DNA from: Ancistrus triradiatus
Lineage: Eukaryota; Chordata; Actinopteri; Siluriformes; Loricariidae
Assembly (NCBI GenBank): GCA_025084515.1
Contig: JAJAGP010000099.1
Coordinates: 372,001-436,000, forward strand
DNA: 64,000 nt
Reading direction: 5' to 3'
The number at the start of each line of letters is the position of its first letter. Positions within the stretch are counted from its first letter, which is position 1. Below are positions 10,790 to 21,833 of this stretch, one piece after another. The notes below the pieces were generated by a model that was not told the DNA's origin, ran no database searches, and saw nothing but the letters and a program-made list of their open reading frames with translations. A program made the translations under genes and the position numbers.

Positions 10790-12071
10790 GTGAGTGTACT
10801 CGCAGCTAGTCAACGTGCTTCAGGTCAAACTGCTCTTGTTACACGATATGCAAGATAGGACTATCGAGAAGTGTAGCCCTGGAGAAATACTATCAAATCT
10901 GTATCGAAGTAATGATCTAACACACTACTAATGTTCTGCCAGAATCAAAACATGACCTGTTTGTCTTTAAACATATCCTAAAACTAGGGATGTATGATGT
11001 TAATCTGTTACTGAGCAAATATTTATATATTTAAAAAAAAAAACTGTTTAATGCTGTACACACATGGATCCTAAACATGAACACAAGGCTTAGGGAGGAA
11101 AGGTCACACAAATAAATTACATTCTCATCAACTAGCAGATGCTCCCACCCAGACCAATTTATATTTAAGCAGTTGTAATGTCCAGTCTTTAACAGATGGG
11201 CTAGGAGACAGATGAGTCTCCTGTGTATTGTTTTTTTCCGCATTAGAATTGTCCCGCTGCTTAAATTAGAAAAAATTGTTTGGTTTTCTTTGGGTTATTT
11301 TTAAATGACTTTGATGCAAAATATTTTATTTAAATGCCTGGCCTTTTATTATAAGGCTATTTATAGTTTAACCCCATGTCAGATGTGATGGTTTACTTCT
11401 AAGTCAGCTCTCCCATGAGGTTTCACTCAACATGGAAACAGAAGGTGCTTACAGCCACCCGTTTACTCAGATGACACCAGTATTGAACCAGTATCAGGTA
11501 GTGGCGATTCCTAGAGGAATGCATCATTTAACAACCGCACTGCGTTCCGTGAAACAGGACATTGACCTTTTCAGTCAATAGTCAATAGACTTTATTACAT
11601 ACAGATCATCCAGATGAAACCAAGACTCAACGAGTGAATGTGAACCAGTTTATATAGTTATAGGTCAGAGAGAATATACTGGTACTGGTACTACTTACAA
11701 TAGGACAGACACATACACTTACAAGCAACATTTATAGTTTGGTACAAAGATGTAGAGAAATGCCATAGACACAAACACGAGTAACTAGCACAAAAAAGTC
11801 TAAAGTCTAAACTCATTGGAACATTTAGTCCAAAAGTGAGCTAGCAAGCAAGCAAGCACACGACCAGTAAGGTGGTTACATACACACACCAATGACTGTC
11901 CTTGTGGATCCACAGCATTGATTGGCTGTTGAGGTGACCAGCTGTTTATGGCTGCAACATCCCTAGTTACAATAAGTTTATGTCCTATTATAATTTAATA
12001 CAATTTGTGAAACAGTTGTGAAAGTGAATGGATGTTGATTGCTGTGTGCCTATCTATACCAAAAAATGGCA
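10790..12071. other. Intron, nothing confidently recognised
   Basis: AT-rich. 11400-11900 contains caatagtcaatag and other short direct repeats, but no family shared elsewhere in the window and no exon-like sequence. Confidence 0.35.
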
Positions 12072-12191
12072 TGTTTTGTTCAGATATTGTGAAAAGTATA
12101 GTAGGAGGTCATGTTACATTGTGGTAAAATAATAATTACCACAATTTAACATGACCTCCTTACACACTTCTCAAACTATATGAACAAAACA
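12072..12191. repeat. Near-perfect palindrome, probable MITE
   Basis: Two 56-nt arms (12072-12127 and 12136-12191) are reverse complements at about 47 of 56 positions by hand count, with an 8-nt AT loop. The arms start tgttttgttca and end ttgtggtaa. The transcript could form a long hairpin 87 bases before the FN3-2 exon. No coding content. Confidence 0.75.
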
Positions 12192-12277
12192 GTACAAAAA
12201 AATATAAATATATATAGTTTAATAGTATAAGAACATTTTAAGAGGTAAGAAATCTAATCTGGTATTTCTGACTTTAG

Positions 12278-12399
12278 GAGAGCCAAGTCCCCCATCAGTG
12301 CAGGGCCAGAGGGGCGTGGGAAAGGCCTACAAGCTTGGTCTGGTCAAACAGGACGATGGTGGTATGCCCATCTTGGAGTATATCGTGAAATATAAAACG
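12278..12399 (+). CDS. ncam2: ncam2 exon: FN3 domain 2, first half
   Basis: This 122-bp exon starts in phase 1 (GA completes Arg) and ends in phase 0. The acceptor is gactttag and the donor gtgagt. The product reads REPSPPSVQGQRG, then a lysine-rich strand and KQDDGGMPILEYIVKY, the B-C strand region of the second FN3 repeat. It ends YKT and continues with DKEEQW in the next exon. The 87 bp before it contain the acceptor and then one arm of a 56-bp-armed palindromic repeat (12072-12191), which could fold next to the branch point in the transcript. Confidence 0.95.
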
Positions 12400-12732
12400 G
12401 TGAGTCATCAACTTTTAATGCATGCTTGTACTTAAGTCTCTGGAAGTTTATTGCAGAAGTTAAATTATTTTGTTTAGAAATTGTATATCTCTAGTGGTCT
12501 AATACGAAAGCCCACCACTGCAAGGACCAGGTTTGACTCCCAGTACTACCTTCCACAGTCCATGTTCCGTTCCTGGGTTCATGGTTCAATGTTCATGTCT
12601 CATCCGGGTTTGGGTGTCATTACAGCTTGCTGGGTTTCCACCTCACCAAGTGGCTTCAGGGTGTCGGAGTTCCTCGGGTCCTCGGGCAGGGCGTGTGGCA
12701 TGTGTCACAAATGGCTGTCTGTCGATTTCAAT

Positions 12733-12895
12733 TGTTAAGTCAGATTTATTGATATAGTGTTTTTACAGTGAAGTATTGTCTCAAAGCAGCTTCACAATTT
12801 TAGATGATCTTCTATTATCTATGCCCAATCCCAAATTTAGCAAGCCCAGGGAGACAGTGGCAAGGAAAATCTTCTTAAACGTTATATGGAAGAGA
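12733..12895 (+). repeat. 5' module of dispersed repeat R1
   Basis: Contains 'tcagatttattgatatagtg', 'gtctcaaagcagcttcaca', 'tttagatgatcttct', and 'gacagtggcaaggaaaat', collinear with copies at 31218, 54105 and 60330. The 3' module is absent here. Confidence 0.6.
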
Positions 12896-12920
12896 CATTG
12901 ATCCATCGAATAACAGAATT

Positions 12921-12966
12921 GATAGATAGATAGATAGATGGATAGATAGATGGATAGATAGATAGG
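12921..12966 (+). repeat. GATA microsatellite
   Basis: An interrupted (GATA)n tract with GATG variants. Confidence 0.9.
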
Positions 12967-13490
12967 TTATACCTGTGGTGAGCCATTGGGGTAGCAAATG
13001 AATGAGGCATGAGGCGACAAGGGGGCACTGCAGAATAAGCTTGGAAACCACTAGATTAGACAGATTAGATAAACAGACAGAAAGATATATAGGTTGGCTG
13101 TCATGCTTACAACTAGAAATGAAGATGGAGGCAGACGTAAGTGTAAGCATGGCCTATGCACAGGGACACAAAATGGGAGCACAGGAAAACAGAAGGCTGA
13201 TATAAAGTAGCAATCACACAGACAATACACATCTGAGGCTATAAGTAAGAAAAGTAAACACACACAACGGCAGCTAAAGGGAAACAGAAGAACAGATGCT
13301 ATGCTACATGATAATGCTAAAGGATTAAAACAGAGACAGGAGACAGAGTACACAAGACAGGAATAAATACACGACACAGGACCAGACAGACCCAAGTGTG
13401 TGACGAGACCCAATGGCAAAGTGAAGACAAGGAGGGGATTAAATAGAGGAAGCACAGCCAGCTGTAGATGGACGGTCCAAAGGGAATGGA

Positions 13491-13684
13491 CTGTGGTAGC
13501 CTAGCGGTTAACATACTGGACTATGGACCAGGGTTCAAATCCTACCTCTGCCAAGCTGCCACTGTTGGGTCCTTGAGCAAGGCCCTTAACCCACAATTGC
13601 TTGGATTGTAAGACTGTATCAATTGTAAGTCGCTCTGGATAAAGGTGTCTGCTAAATGCTGTAAATGTAAATGTAAATGTAAAT
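13491..13684 (+). repeat. tRNA-derived SINE (family S1), best-preserved copy
   Basis: The box A region (tggtagcctagcggttaac) and B box (gggttcaaatcct) are intact. The body runs from gccaagctgccactg through gtcgctctggataaaggtg, and the tail is a short (TGTAAA)n repeat, the usual 3' end of this SINE. Confidence 0.85.
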
Positions 13685-13785
13685 TATGTAGGATGATATG
13701 TGCTGGGAACAGCCCAAATGCTACATCATCCTGACCCATGTAAGTTGGTCGACAGATAGACAGATAGATACATACATACACAGAT

Positions 13786-13900
13786 GTAGTGGAACCTCAG
13801 AATTCGAACGCCTGTTTACTCAAACAGCTCATACATTGGATGGTCTGTTTGAACTATTTTGCCACAAATTCAAACAAAAATTCGAACATGGTTTTTCGTC
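13786..13900 (+). repeat. Possible short DNA-transposon relic
   Basis: Starts 'cagatgtagtggaacctcag' with several 'attcgaac' and 'caaattcaaac' motifs, a style of palindromic end seen in pogo/Tigger-type relics. Only one such copy here, so assignment is weak. Confidence 0.25.
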
Positions 13901-14630
13901 TGACTATTAGATTTGGCTGAAATAATTACTAATAGTATTATTTTTAAATCATGTTAAAGAATTATGGTTGGGTACTGTTGAGGTAAGAAGGCAGAGTTGC
14001 TGGTTTGCCTGTCAGTTCGTAAACTCTAAGCGAGAGCTATAAGAAAGACTGAGTCTTACAGATTAAAAAGTGTCTACATGGGATTATGCTTCTTTTTTTC
14101 TGGCACGTATTTAACCTAAGTCCTCACACATATCTGATGGGGAATGCAGTCGGTAGTTTCACTTTTCAAACATTTAAAATCGAGGTAACTTGAACGTGCT
14201 GTAATAATCTGTAATAATGTGAGCATTTGCTGGCTTCAATATAATTTAAATGTAAAATATATTCATAGTAAATATATCTTCATATTCAAGGAACTACTTT
14301 ATTCATTTACCTTCAAGATTTCAAACAGCAAGCAAGCAGGATTATGTCATTATTCAGTTTTTGCCAAAATGTCTTATGTTGATGTCATCTAGTCTGGCAC
14401 TGTTGCTATAAATGTAAACCTGTGTGGAAGTGAGCATTGGTGCTGCAGATCAGACAGGATGAAGTGTGTGCCTCAGAGCCGTGAGACCCAAAGTCAAGAA
14501 GAAGAGTGGATTTAAAAATAGACCCAATAGGAGCGAGTTCAACTCGTCTCCACACAGGCACAAATGAAGAAATGAAGTCGAGCTCAAGTGTTCAGGGAGA
14601 CCTGTGTGAGTGTGCGTCTGAATGCGCCCA

Positions 14631-14680
14631 CGTGTGTGTTTGTGTGTGTGTGTGCGCGCTTGTGCATGTGTGTGTACGTG
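14631..14680 (+). repeat. GT-rich microsatellite
   Basis: Imperfect (GT)n with GC and CA interruptions in a low-repeat intronic stretch. Confidence 0.85.
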
Positions 14681-15739
14681 CTTCATCATCCGTACAACTC
14701 TCTATTACTCTCCAATTAGTCTCCAAAGGTGAACACTTTCTCTCCATCAGTCATTTAAGCGGCGCTGTCACTTTCATTCATCCCCATCCAGTACGTCGTT
14801 TATCTGATCCAGAATTACCCCATGCGTGTCCTTACATAGCCGCTACCAGATTACCCACCACACCAAAGGTGCAATCTGTCAAACACGGGAATATGCAGAC
14901 TTAATTGGGATACGATGCGAGTCTACGAAAAGCTGAGATCCAAAAGCTGGTCGGGAGAAAATTGTCGACATTTGTATAAGCGGAGGTTTCGGCTTATTCC
15001 TGTGGTATCTTTTTTTTTTCAGTTAGTATAAGATAATCACGCCATCCCCTTGGAATGCTAATGTACAGCATCAGGTGTGTGTGCTTGCTCAGGCGTGTGT
15101 GTGTTCATTAGCAAGTTGATGGAATACTTGTTGGCATTCACATCATTATTCAGAGCGACCTACAATTATGGTGAGCAAGGTAAAAGCTGAGCTTGGATGG
15201 AGCAGATATCTAATGTCCAAACCTACAATCACTTTATCCAGGGTTCAAATACCGGTGGTGCCTTCCGTACAGATCAGGCATCATATACAGGCATGCATGG
15301 TTGTGCCTGAGAATGTGGAGGTCGGTCAGGGGATTATCAGCGACCCCTGCTGACCCTGAGATGGACTGGTGTTAGTGGTGTGCGATATTGACAAAAACTG
15401 GTATCTCGATATTTTCTGGGATTTTGTCCATAACGATAAGTTAGACGATACCTTGGCAGTGCACATCTTGGGTGTTTGAACCCATATTTCTCAACCACCT
15501 GAATTATCACCATGTCTTTGTGATGTAATTGGTGATAGTATTTGTTATATCTGGCCATATGTTGATTTTCTTCTCGTAAGGCACTTTTTTGCAGAGGGAT
15601 TCCTGCTAAGGTTTGCCGAGTGTGTTGTTTTTAAGCTGGTACCTTGGTGGGTTTAAGCTGGTCTTGTACTGCTGACTCCCAGTTTGTCATAATCTTCATA
15701 TTTCTCACAGTGTTTAGTTCACAGATGGCGAAATAAGCT

Positions 15740-16155
15740 AGGGCGTACTCACACTTAGACGGGTTGCCTTAAACCATGCTGGAGCATGATCACCCACCCC
15801 CACCCCCCTCGCTCTTTAATACACACAACGCTTTAATGAAATGCGCACAGGCACGCTTTCGTCATCACGATACGCGCTCAAACAGCACAGTGGACTTCAT
15901 GATTGTACTTATTATGTGGCTTTTTTGGTTTCATTTTGGGTGCGCTGACACAGCCTTCTCATAAGCCTTATAATAAATGTACTGATTATGCGACGAACTG
16001 ATTTTCAGCTTCTCATGCTCCACGTGTAAGAAGATTTTTAAGGTGGCAAGTTCAGTAAACCGCTCTTGAGCCTACCCCTTCAAGCGTGCCAGAGCGCTTT
16101 GGGGGTCAATCGTACCTGAGCCTGGTACAGAACGCCTAGTGTGAGTACGTCCTAA
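15740..16155. mobile_element. Non-autonomous element with short terminal inverted repeats
   Basis: The ends are gggcgtactcacactta and agtgtgagtacgtcct, reverse complements over about 14 bases. Inside is GC-richer sequence with no open transposase. The superfamily is unclear: no matching 8-bp flank was seen. Confidence 0.5.
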
Positions 16156-16293
16156 GTTGTCAAGCTGTCTTTATAGGCAACTGATTTACAACATAGTTTG
16201 CATTTACAAAGTGAGTGACGTACTCGATAATATCAGCTCGCACAGCATTAAAACAACAATTAAGATATTATAGTAGATGATACATATTTTACT

Positions 16294-16412
16294 TTTACAT
16301 TTACAGCATTTAGCAGACGCCCTTATCCAGAGCGACTTACAATTGATACAGTCTTACAATCCAAGCAATTGTAGGTTAAGGGCCTTGCTCAAGGACCCAA
16401 CAGTGGCAGTTC
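16294..16412 (-). repeat. SINE S1, 3' part, reverse
   Basis: Starts with the tail complement (acatttacagcatttagcag) and continues through the body to 'aacagtggcag', lacking the tRNA head. Confidence 0.8.
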
Positions 16413-16493
16413 TTTAGGGATAAGAGCCTCACCCTGTAACCCTGACCGGGACAAATGAGGATAAATCGTGAAATAAAGGATTAAAAGTGCCGC

Positions 16494-16590
16494 TTGGGTG
16501 GTACAGTGGTGCAAGTGGTCACCTCAACGTTCCAGAGACCCGAGTTTGAGTCCTGACCCAGCTGCAGTCTGTGTGGAGTTTGTAGTTTAG
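16494..16590 (+). repeat. Partial SINE-like repeat (486-815 family)
   Basis: Reads 'gggtggtacagtggtgcaag', a B-box-like gagtttgagtcc, then 'tctgtgtggagtttg'. Only the head is present. Confidence 0.5.
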
Positions 16591-16756
16591 TAGTTCAGAG
16601 CCTTAATTACAGTGTCAATTCAGTGTCTTCATATGTATATACTGTAACGATACATTGCTCACGATTCGATTCATGCTCTTGAGTTCACGATTCAATTTCC
16701 TCACGATTATTAATTTTACATTGGAGAAAAGACATTCTGGTTTTTTTTTACTGCAG

Positions 16757-16862
16757 TGAGAAAGTACTGGACTATGGACCAAAAGTCCTGGGTTCAAATC
16801 CCACCTCTGCCGAGCTGCCATTGTTGGATCCTTAAGCAAGTCCCTTAACCCACAATTTTCTT
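16757..16862 (+). repeat. SINE S1, head only
   Basis: 'tactggactatggaccaaa', B box gggttcaaatccc, and the body up to 'cccttaacccacaat'. The 3' half is missing. It sits within 350 bp of the complementary half-copy at 16294, oriented oppositely. Confidence 0.75.
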
Positions 16863-17239
16863 GCAAAAACTAAAACAAAAATATTTTTTTTATTCACTGC
16901 AAATAAAATAAATTGGGAGTCTCACTGAGAACAGGATATGTGTCAGGATATGTGTCTGTGAGTATGACCCATGACTGCAACTGCATTAGATGGCATAATA
17001 AACAGGAACTCATAAAGACACATTGCATCATTACATCCCTCTTCCTTTCCCAAAATGAACAGTTCCCCTACAATTAACAGATGAAAATGAATCCAAGCTC
17101 AAACTGGGATTTAAACTCACAACTTTCTCACTTGTAGTCCAGAGTCTTAACTGCTGACCCCCCTCTGTCCATAGACACTTTTTAGCAAAAGATGGTATCA
17201 AGCCATTGATCTCTGGGCCCATTAGGTTTCTGCTGATCA

Positions 17240-18740
17240 CGTCTATTGGAACTCAAACCCATAATCATTGGCTTAATAGTCCAAAGCCTTAAGCATTAAT
17301 CCACTGTTTAGGCTTGCACACAGTGTTAGAAGCCTTTGTTGGAAAATCTAGACATCAGTCAGTCGTACAGAGTGGCTACTCCGCAGTTTCAGAACAGTTA
17401 CACTCAGCCCTTCAGAGGTTCATATGGGTTCTCTGTCCACATCTGTCTTCCTTCCAATCCACCCAGCCCACCTTCCTTCTCTCTCTCCTGATGTCTCTGT
17501 TTTGTGCATATCGAGGTAAGAACATGGGAAACAGAGATGAAGACACAGGGTGCCGGAGGCCTGTCAGGCGTGCGAAATGCACATTCAGCCGTTTAGCTTT
17601 TTAAAGAGCTCTGACAGTTTGGAAAAATGAAAGGGATGAGTTTTCAGAAATGGAGTGTGGGCTGGATTTTCATGCCAGTGTTGAAGCATTATAAACACAC
17701 AAACAGAGTAACCAAAAGAAATTGCGAATGCTTTAGAGCATATCTAGGCTATGCGTGGGAAAGTTTGGGGATTAGAGAAGCGGAGTGATTGAGGCTGAAG
17801 AAGAACACATGGCCGCAGGATTCCTCCTTTTTAATCTGCAGTTCTGTTGTTCCTCGTCTGTCGCTATAATAATGTTTCCTGATTGATCTGGAGCAGAGTA
17901 AATATTTTTTAATAAGAAATATGGCTCTCCACCCATCAATGCACCATATTCACCTCAAGCTTGCAGAGTAACTTGATGATCCAGCAGGAATCCATGTTTG
18001 GAGAGCCATGTAAGGAATTTTGTTCTGTATTAAGGTGGGAAGGCCCAGCTCAAAGTATGTTGCAAGTACACTATGTAAAATATGAAAAATATAGGCAAAT
18101 TTGTCTTGTATTCTCATTGTAAGAGTGATAAAGATTGTTTTATGGTTATAGACTTGGTAAATCCAAGATAACTAAAATTTGCTTCACGTCTAGAAATGGG
18201 TTTATTAATTACATAATGTTAATAAATGCCTTTATTATTTTAAATAAGAAACAAGACTTGTGTCTCCAAACCATACCACACCCTACCATACCAAATAGTG
18301 GGTCTAATTAGGCAGATGGGCAGGACTGATTAACAGTTATGAAATGGTTAACTGCAGTCATTGCTGTACAAGGGGGTTAAAGCAAACACTTAAAGCAGTG
18401 GTTCACATACTTTTGCTATTCACAGATTTACATTTAGTCATGATCCCATTGATAGCTTGGTGGCTCACAGGCTCAGCCTTAAAGTGTGTTTTCTCAGATT
18501 TGCTGGTTTCTTTCCAGTCACAGTTTCCCCTACATAAAAAGTCAGATGTGTGGGAATGACAGTCCAAAATTACATTTCTTTTTTGTTAAGCAGGGCCATT
18601 TCATGCCTGAATGCAACATCCAATGCATCCAGAAGGCACCTGGGTCACAGGGCTGGTGAGCTAGTATATTAGAACGCTTCGCCATCTGAACGCCATGCAA
18701 AGTCTCGCTTATGCTCGCTTTTGCTGCAATTAATTTACAT
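17240..18740. other. Intron, mostly unique
   Basis: No coding or mobile feature recognised. 17430-17490 is pyrimidine-rich. A 40-bp SINE S1 scrap (tttagcaggcgcccttatta) lies just after, at about 18755-18780. Confidence 0.35.
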
Positions 18741-19127
18741 CTCATTTTCAATATTTAGCAGGCGCCCTTATTAAGAGCAACTTTGTGCTTTGCAGTCGCA
18801 CTGGTGTGAACAAATTGCACCTTTCTTTTATCAAAAGCACAAATGAATCACTTTGGCATCAATAACTTTGCGTAATTATTGCCCTCACTTTGATTTGTTA
18901 CTAATGTATACATTTTTTTGTCCACAAAAGTTTTCATTATGTGGGTTTTTGGATCAAAGATTTAGCTCTAATCTGTTTTTCTGATATAGTGTGTCTTTGT
19001 AAAAAAAAAAAAAAAGTACTGTTGTTGTTGTTTTTATAGATAACAGTTATTTTAAAGGCATAACATATCAGCAAAATGCTAAGTATAACTCTATATATTT
19101 ACTATGTATATTTATTCTATTATAATT

Positions 19128-19472
19128 AAACTGTTCCAGACCCCCAGAAAATCCACAAGTAATATGCATTAACGGAGTTGTATTGTACAGCTGCTCCCTG
19201 ATTTATGATAGGGATATGTTCCGACAAATCCATCACAAGTTAAATGTATCATGAACTGATTTTTACCGAGTTTACCGAGTGTGTGGTATCATAGCGGAGA
19301 TATGGAAAGAATACTATGATAAATAAAGATAAGTAAGTTAATGTTTAAAACACTTACATTAACCTACAGTTGGTCAAAATAATTAACACAAATTATTGAA
19401 CCTCAATCAAGGTGTACTGAATCGTGACTCGTGAACCATGAATCGAGTTTCGGCTGAAACGAGTCAGACGGC
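19128..19472 (+). repeat. Dispersed repeat R2, copy 1
   Basis: Key segments are 'actgttccagacccccagaa', 'cagctgctccctgatttatg', 'gacaaatccatcacaagtta', 'aaaacacttacattaaccta', then an 'aatcgtgactcgtgaacc' region with 'ggctgaaacgagtcagacgg'. The same order is seen in reverse at 40198-40997. The SINE at 19473 is inserted in its 3' part; R2 sequence resumes after it (ttgactcatacgagtgtaag). Confidence 0.6.
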
Positions 19473-19665
19473 TTACATTTACAGCATTTAGCAGACGCCC
19501 TTATCCAGAGCGACTTACAATTGATACAGTCTTATAATCCAAGCAGTTGTGGGTTAAGGGGTTTGCTCAAGGACCCATCAATGGCAGCTTGGCAGAGGTG
19601 GGATTTGAACCCTTTACCTTCTGGTCTATAGTCCAGTACCTTAACCACTAGGCTACCACAATCCC
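19473..19665 (-). repeat. SINE S1 inserted in R2
   Basis: Full-length reverse copy: tail complement, body, B-box complement (gggatttgaaccc), box A complement (ccttaaccactaggctacca). The R2 copy at 40 kb has the uninterrupted site, so this insertion came after R2 spread. Confidence 0.85.
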
Positions 19666-19940
19666 TTGACTCATACGAGTGTAAGCAAGTGCACCGAGTA
19701 CAGAGCAGTAGTTGAGAATTCACAACCTTCTCATAGTAGTTCAAAGCCTTAAAGACAAAGCCATTCTCTACAAAATTCTGTTGTGACTTCATGTTCTCCA
19801 GGCATGTACCATATTCTCATTACCAGATCAAATCTGTCTCTGAAAGACTCCAACAACTTGACACTGTTAGAAAGTCATTTCTACAAACTATACATGTCTG
19901 TGCTAACCAAGTCCATGTGTGTTTGTGTGTGTTTACGCAG

Positions 19941-20115
19941 GATAAAGAGGAACAGTGGATGACCAAACTGGTTCCTGGTGTGAATGACTTTGTGATGCTG
20001 CAGCCCCTCCAGTGGAATACCCAGTATGAAGTCGAGATCACCGCCCGCAACGTCAAAGGCCTGTCCGAGCCCACCTTTGTTAAATTCTCCATGCCTCAGA
20101 AGCCAGATATCACAG
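19941..20115 (+). CDS. ncam2: ncam2 exon: FN3 domain 2, second half and membrane-proximal linker
   Basis: This 175-bp exon is phase 0 in and phase 1 out, with a gtttacgcag acceptor and gtacac donor. It encodes DKEEQWMTKLVPG, a strand ending in the tyrosine corner (QYEVEITARNVKG), then SEPTFVKFSMPQKPDIT. The last part matches the stalk that precedes the membrane helix in NCAM2. Its donor must reach an acceptor 28.5 kb downstream for the transmembrane isoform. In mammals a GPI-anchored form diverges at about this point; I see no obvious hydrophobic alternative tail right after the donor, where the open frame ends at 20180 without a hydrophobic C-terminus. Confidence 0.95.
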
Positions 20116-20796
20116 GTACACGCAGCTCCACAGCACACGCCGCTCACCAAACGCACATGTACAGGGAGTTCTGTGTATAATGATGGATTCGCAGGAATAG
20201 TGCAGCATGTTCTCAATATTAGAAATATACTTGAAGGAACGCCATGTATTCTAATCACCACGAACCAATCGAAGCAGCCTCTGATAAATACAGGCTTTTC
20301 TGCACACTCTGCCCAATCACTTATTAATTACCCTTCAAAGGAAAATGATAGAATTTGTAGCATGATATGTAATTAAATATACGTATGAAACACGTTTATG
20401 ACTGTGGCACATCGGCAGAGCACGCGACCCTGGCGAATGAGATCCCAAAACGAAATGGTCCAGAGCCAAGCTTCTACTCTCTCAAACAAGTCTTTGTATC
20501 CTAAAGTGTTATTCACATATAAATAAGCACACACATGCAAAAATATTTATTGTTGTTAGTTATACTTTTAGATGTATGTACTCATATTTATACTTTTCCC
20601 TCCTGCAAGCCATTAAGCCACTAAGTTCCAGTCCATTTTTCATTTTGAAGGTCGATCTCATGTGGATAGTCAGTGAAAGCTCTTTCTCTTTTAACCATGT
20701 GACTAACTTGGTCAATTTGAAATCTGCTTCATCGTTCATCCGTCAAATGCATATGTCCAGTGATCCAGAAACTCTAGCGTTCAATCACTGACAATA

Positions 20797-21141
20797 TGTT
20801 ATATAGGGTCATTATGCCATTGCTGAAACAACAAATCTAATGGTGGCCTAAAACTTTTGCACAGTGCTGTATGGCTCTAATCAGCTTTCCTAGATGTCCG
20901 GCCCACTTAGAGAAGTGAACATTGAGATGCTGAGCACTCCTAATCTTAATGGAAGCTGTGACTTTCCATATTTAAGTGCCTATGCTTAATTTTCACCACA
21001 CTTACTCTCTAAAGGAAGACATTTTCAGTAATGACATTCATTATCAATTTTAATGATAAGAGGAGGAATGTTAATTATATTGTTAATAAGTCTTTCAGGC
21101 ATGATGATACTTAAATGCCAAGATTAGGAAAAAACTCCAGG
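20797..21141 (+). repeat. Intronic duplication, copy 1, starting with a Tc1-like end
   Basis: The first 80 bp are the right end of the 'aagtcttaggcc' Tc1-like family (tggtggcctaaaacttttgc). The next 270 bp, from 'gtatggctctaatc' to 'gaaaaaactccagg', match 26098-26366 at about 90% by eye. No open frame is preserved. Confidence 0.75.
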
Positions 21142-21830
21142 AAAAGTGCAGTGATGGAGAAGAATTATTGCCATCCGTTGCATACACATGTCCAGTGGTC
21201 CAGAAATGCTAGTGCCATTTTTTGCTTTCCAAAAGTTTCGTTTACTTACCCCAGGCTTTGGGCAATCGTTATTGTTGAACCCTGAAAACCCAGTCCGGTA
21301 GCCAGTACAGACAAGCATGCCCCATCTCCTCCTCTCTCATATGCGAATGGTCGTCTTTATATGAACGATATGTACATAAACACTGAAATTTATATATCAT
21401 TTAATTTAAAAAGGGGTATTTCCTCTTCAGAACCTCACTCAATAAGTTGATTTCACCCTCCAACGCTCCCTAGTGGATGAAACCAGTGCTTTGACTCTCT
21501 CACTTGGTTTAAACCCTACCGATATCCAGAGGCATCATTAGACCAACATTAGTGGGGCACGTACCCCACTAAAATCACTGCGACAAAAAGCCAGGACACC
21601 CTGGAAAATTCACCACAGGCACTACATTTCCCATAATGACGCAACAACCTTACAAACACTCATAATGCCACAGAAAAAAAGCTTGAACTGCTTTCAATTA
21701 GAGCCAGATTGATATTTTTTTTTGGAGTAAGAGACATGAGCAAAATATTATATACAAAGTCAGCCACGCTGCAGACATGGTAATAATAGCTCATATCTTT
21801 ATGTAACCATATAGCATACCAGAAGTACAT
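21142..21830. other. Intron, nothing recognised
   Basis: Low-complexity patches only. No exon of ncam2 and no shared repeat. Confidence 0.35.
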
Positions 21831-21833
21831 ACA

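Noticed and set aside
13051..13455. 134-codon Cys/Leu-rich open frame on the - strand
   Set aside because: Composition reflects a purine-rich + strand next to a GATA repeat; no signal-peptide or domain pattern I can trust.
13491..13570. Possible functional tRNA gene
   Set aside because: The A and B boxes belong to a SINE: no cloverleaf with matching acceptor stem, and the same head occurs in many copies.
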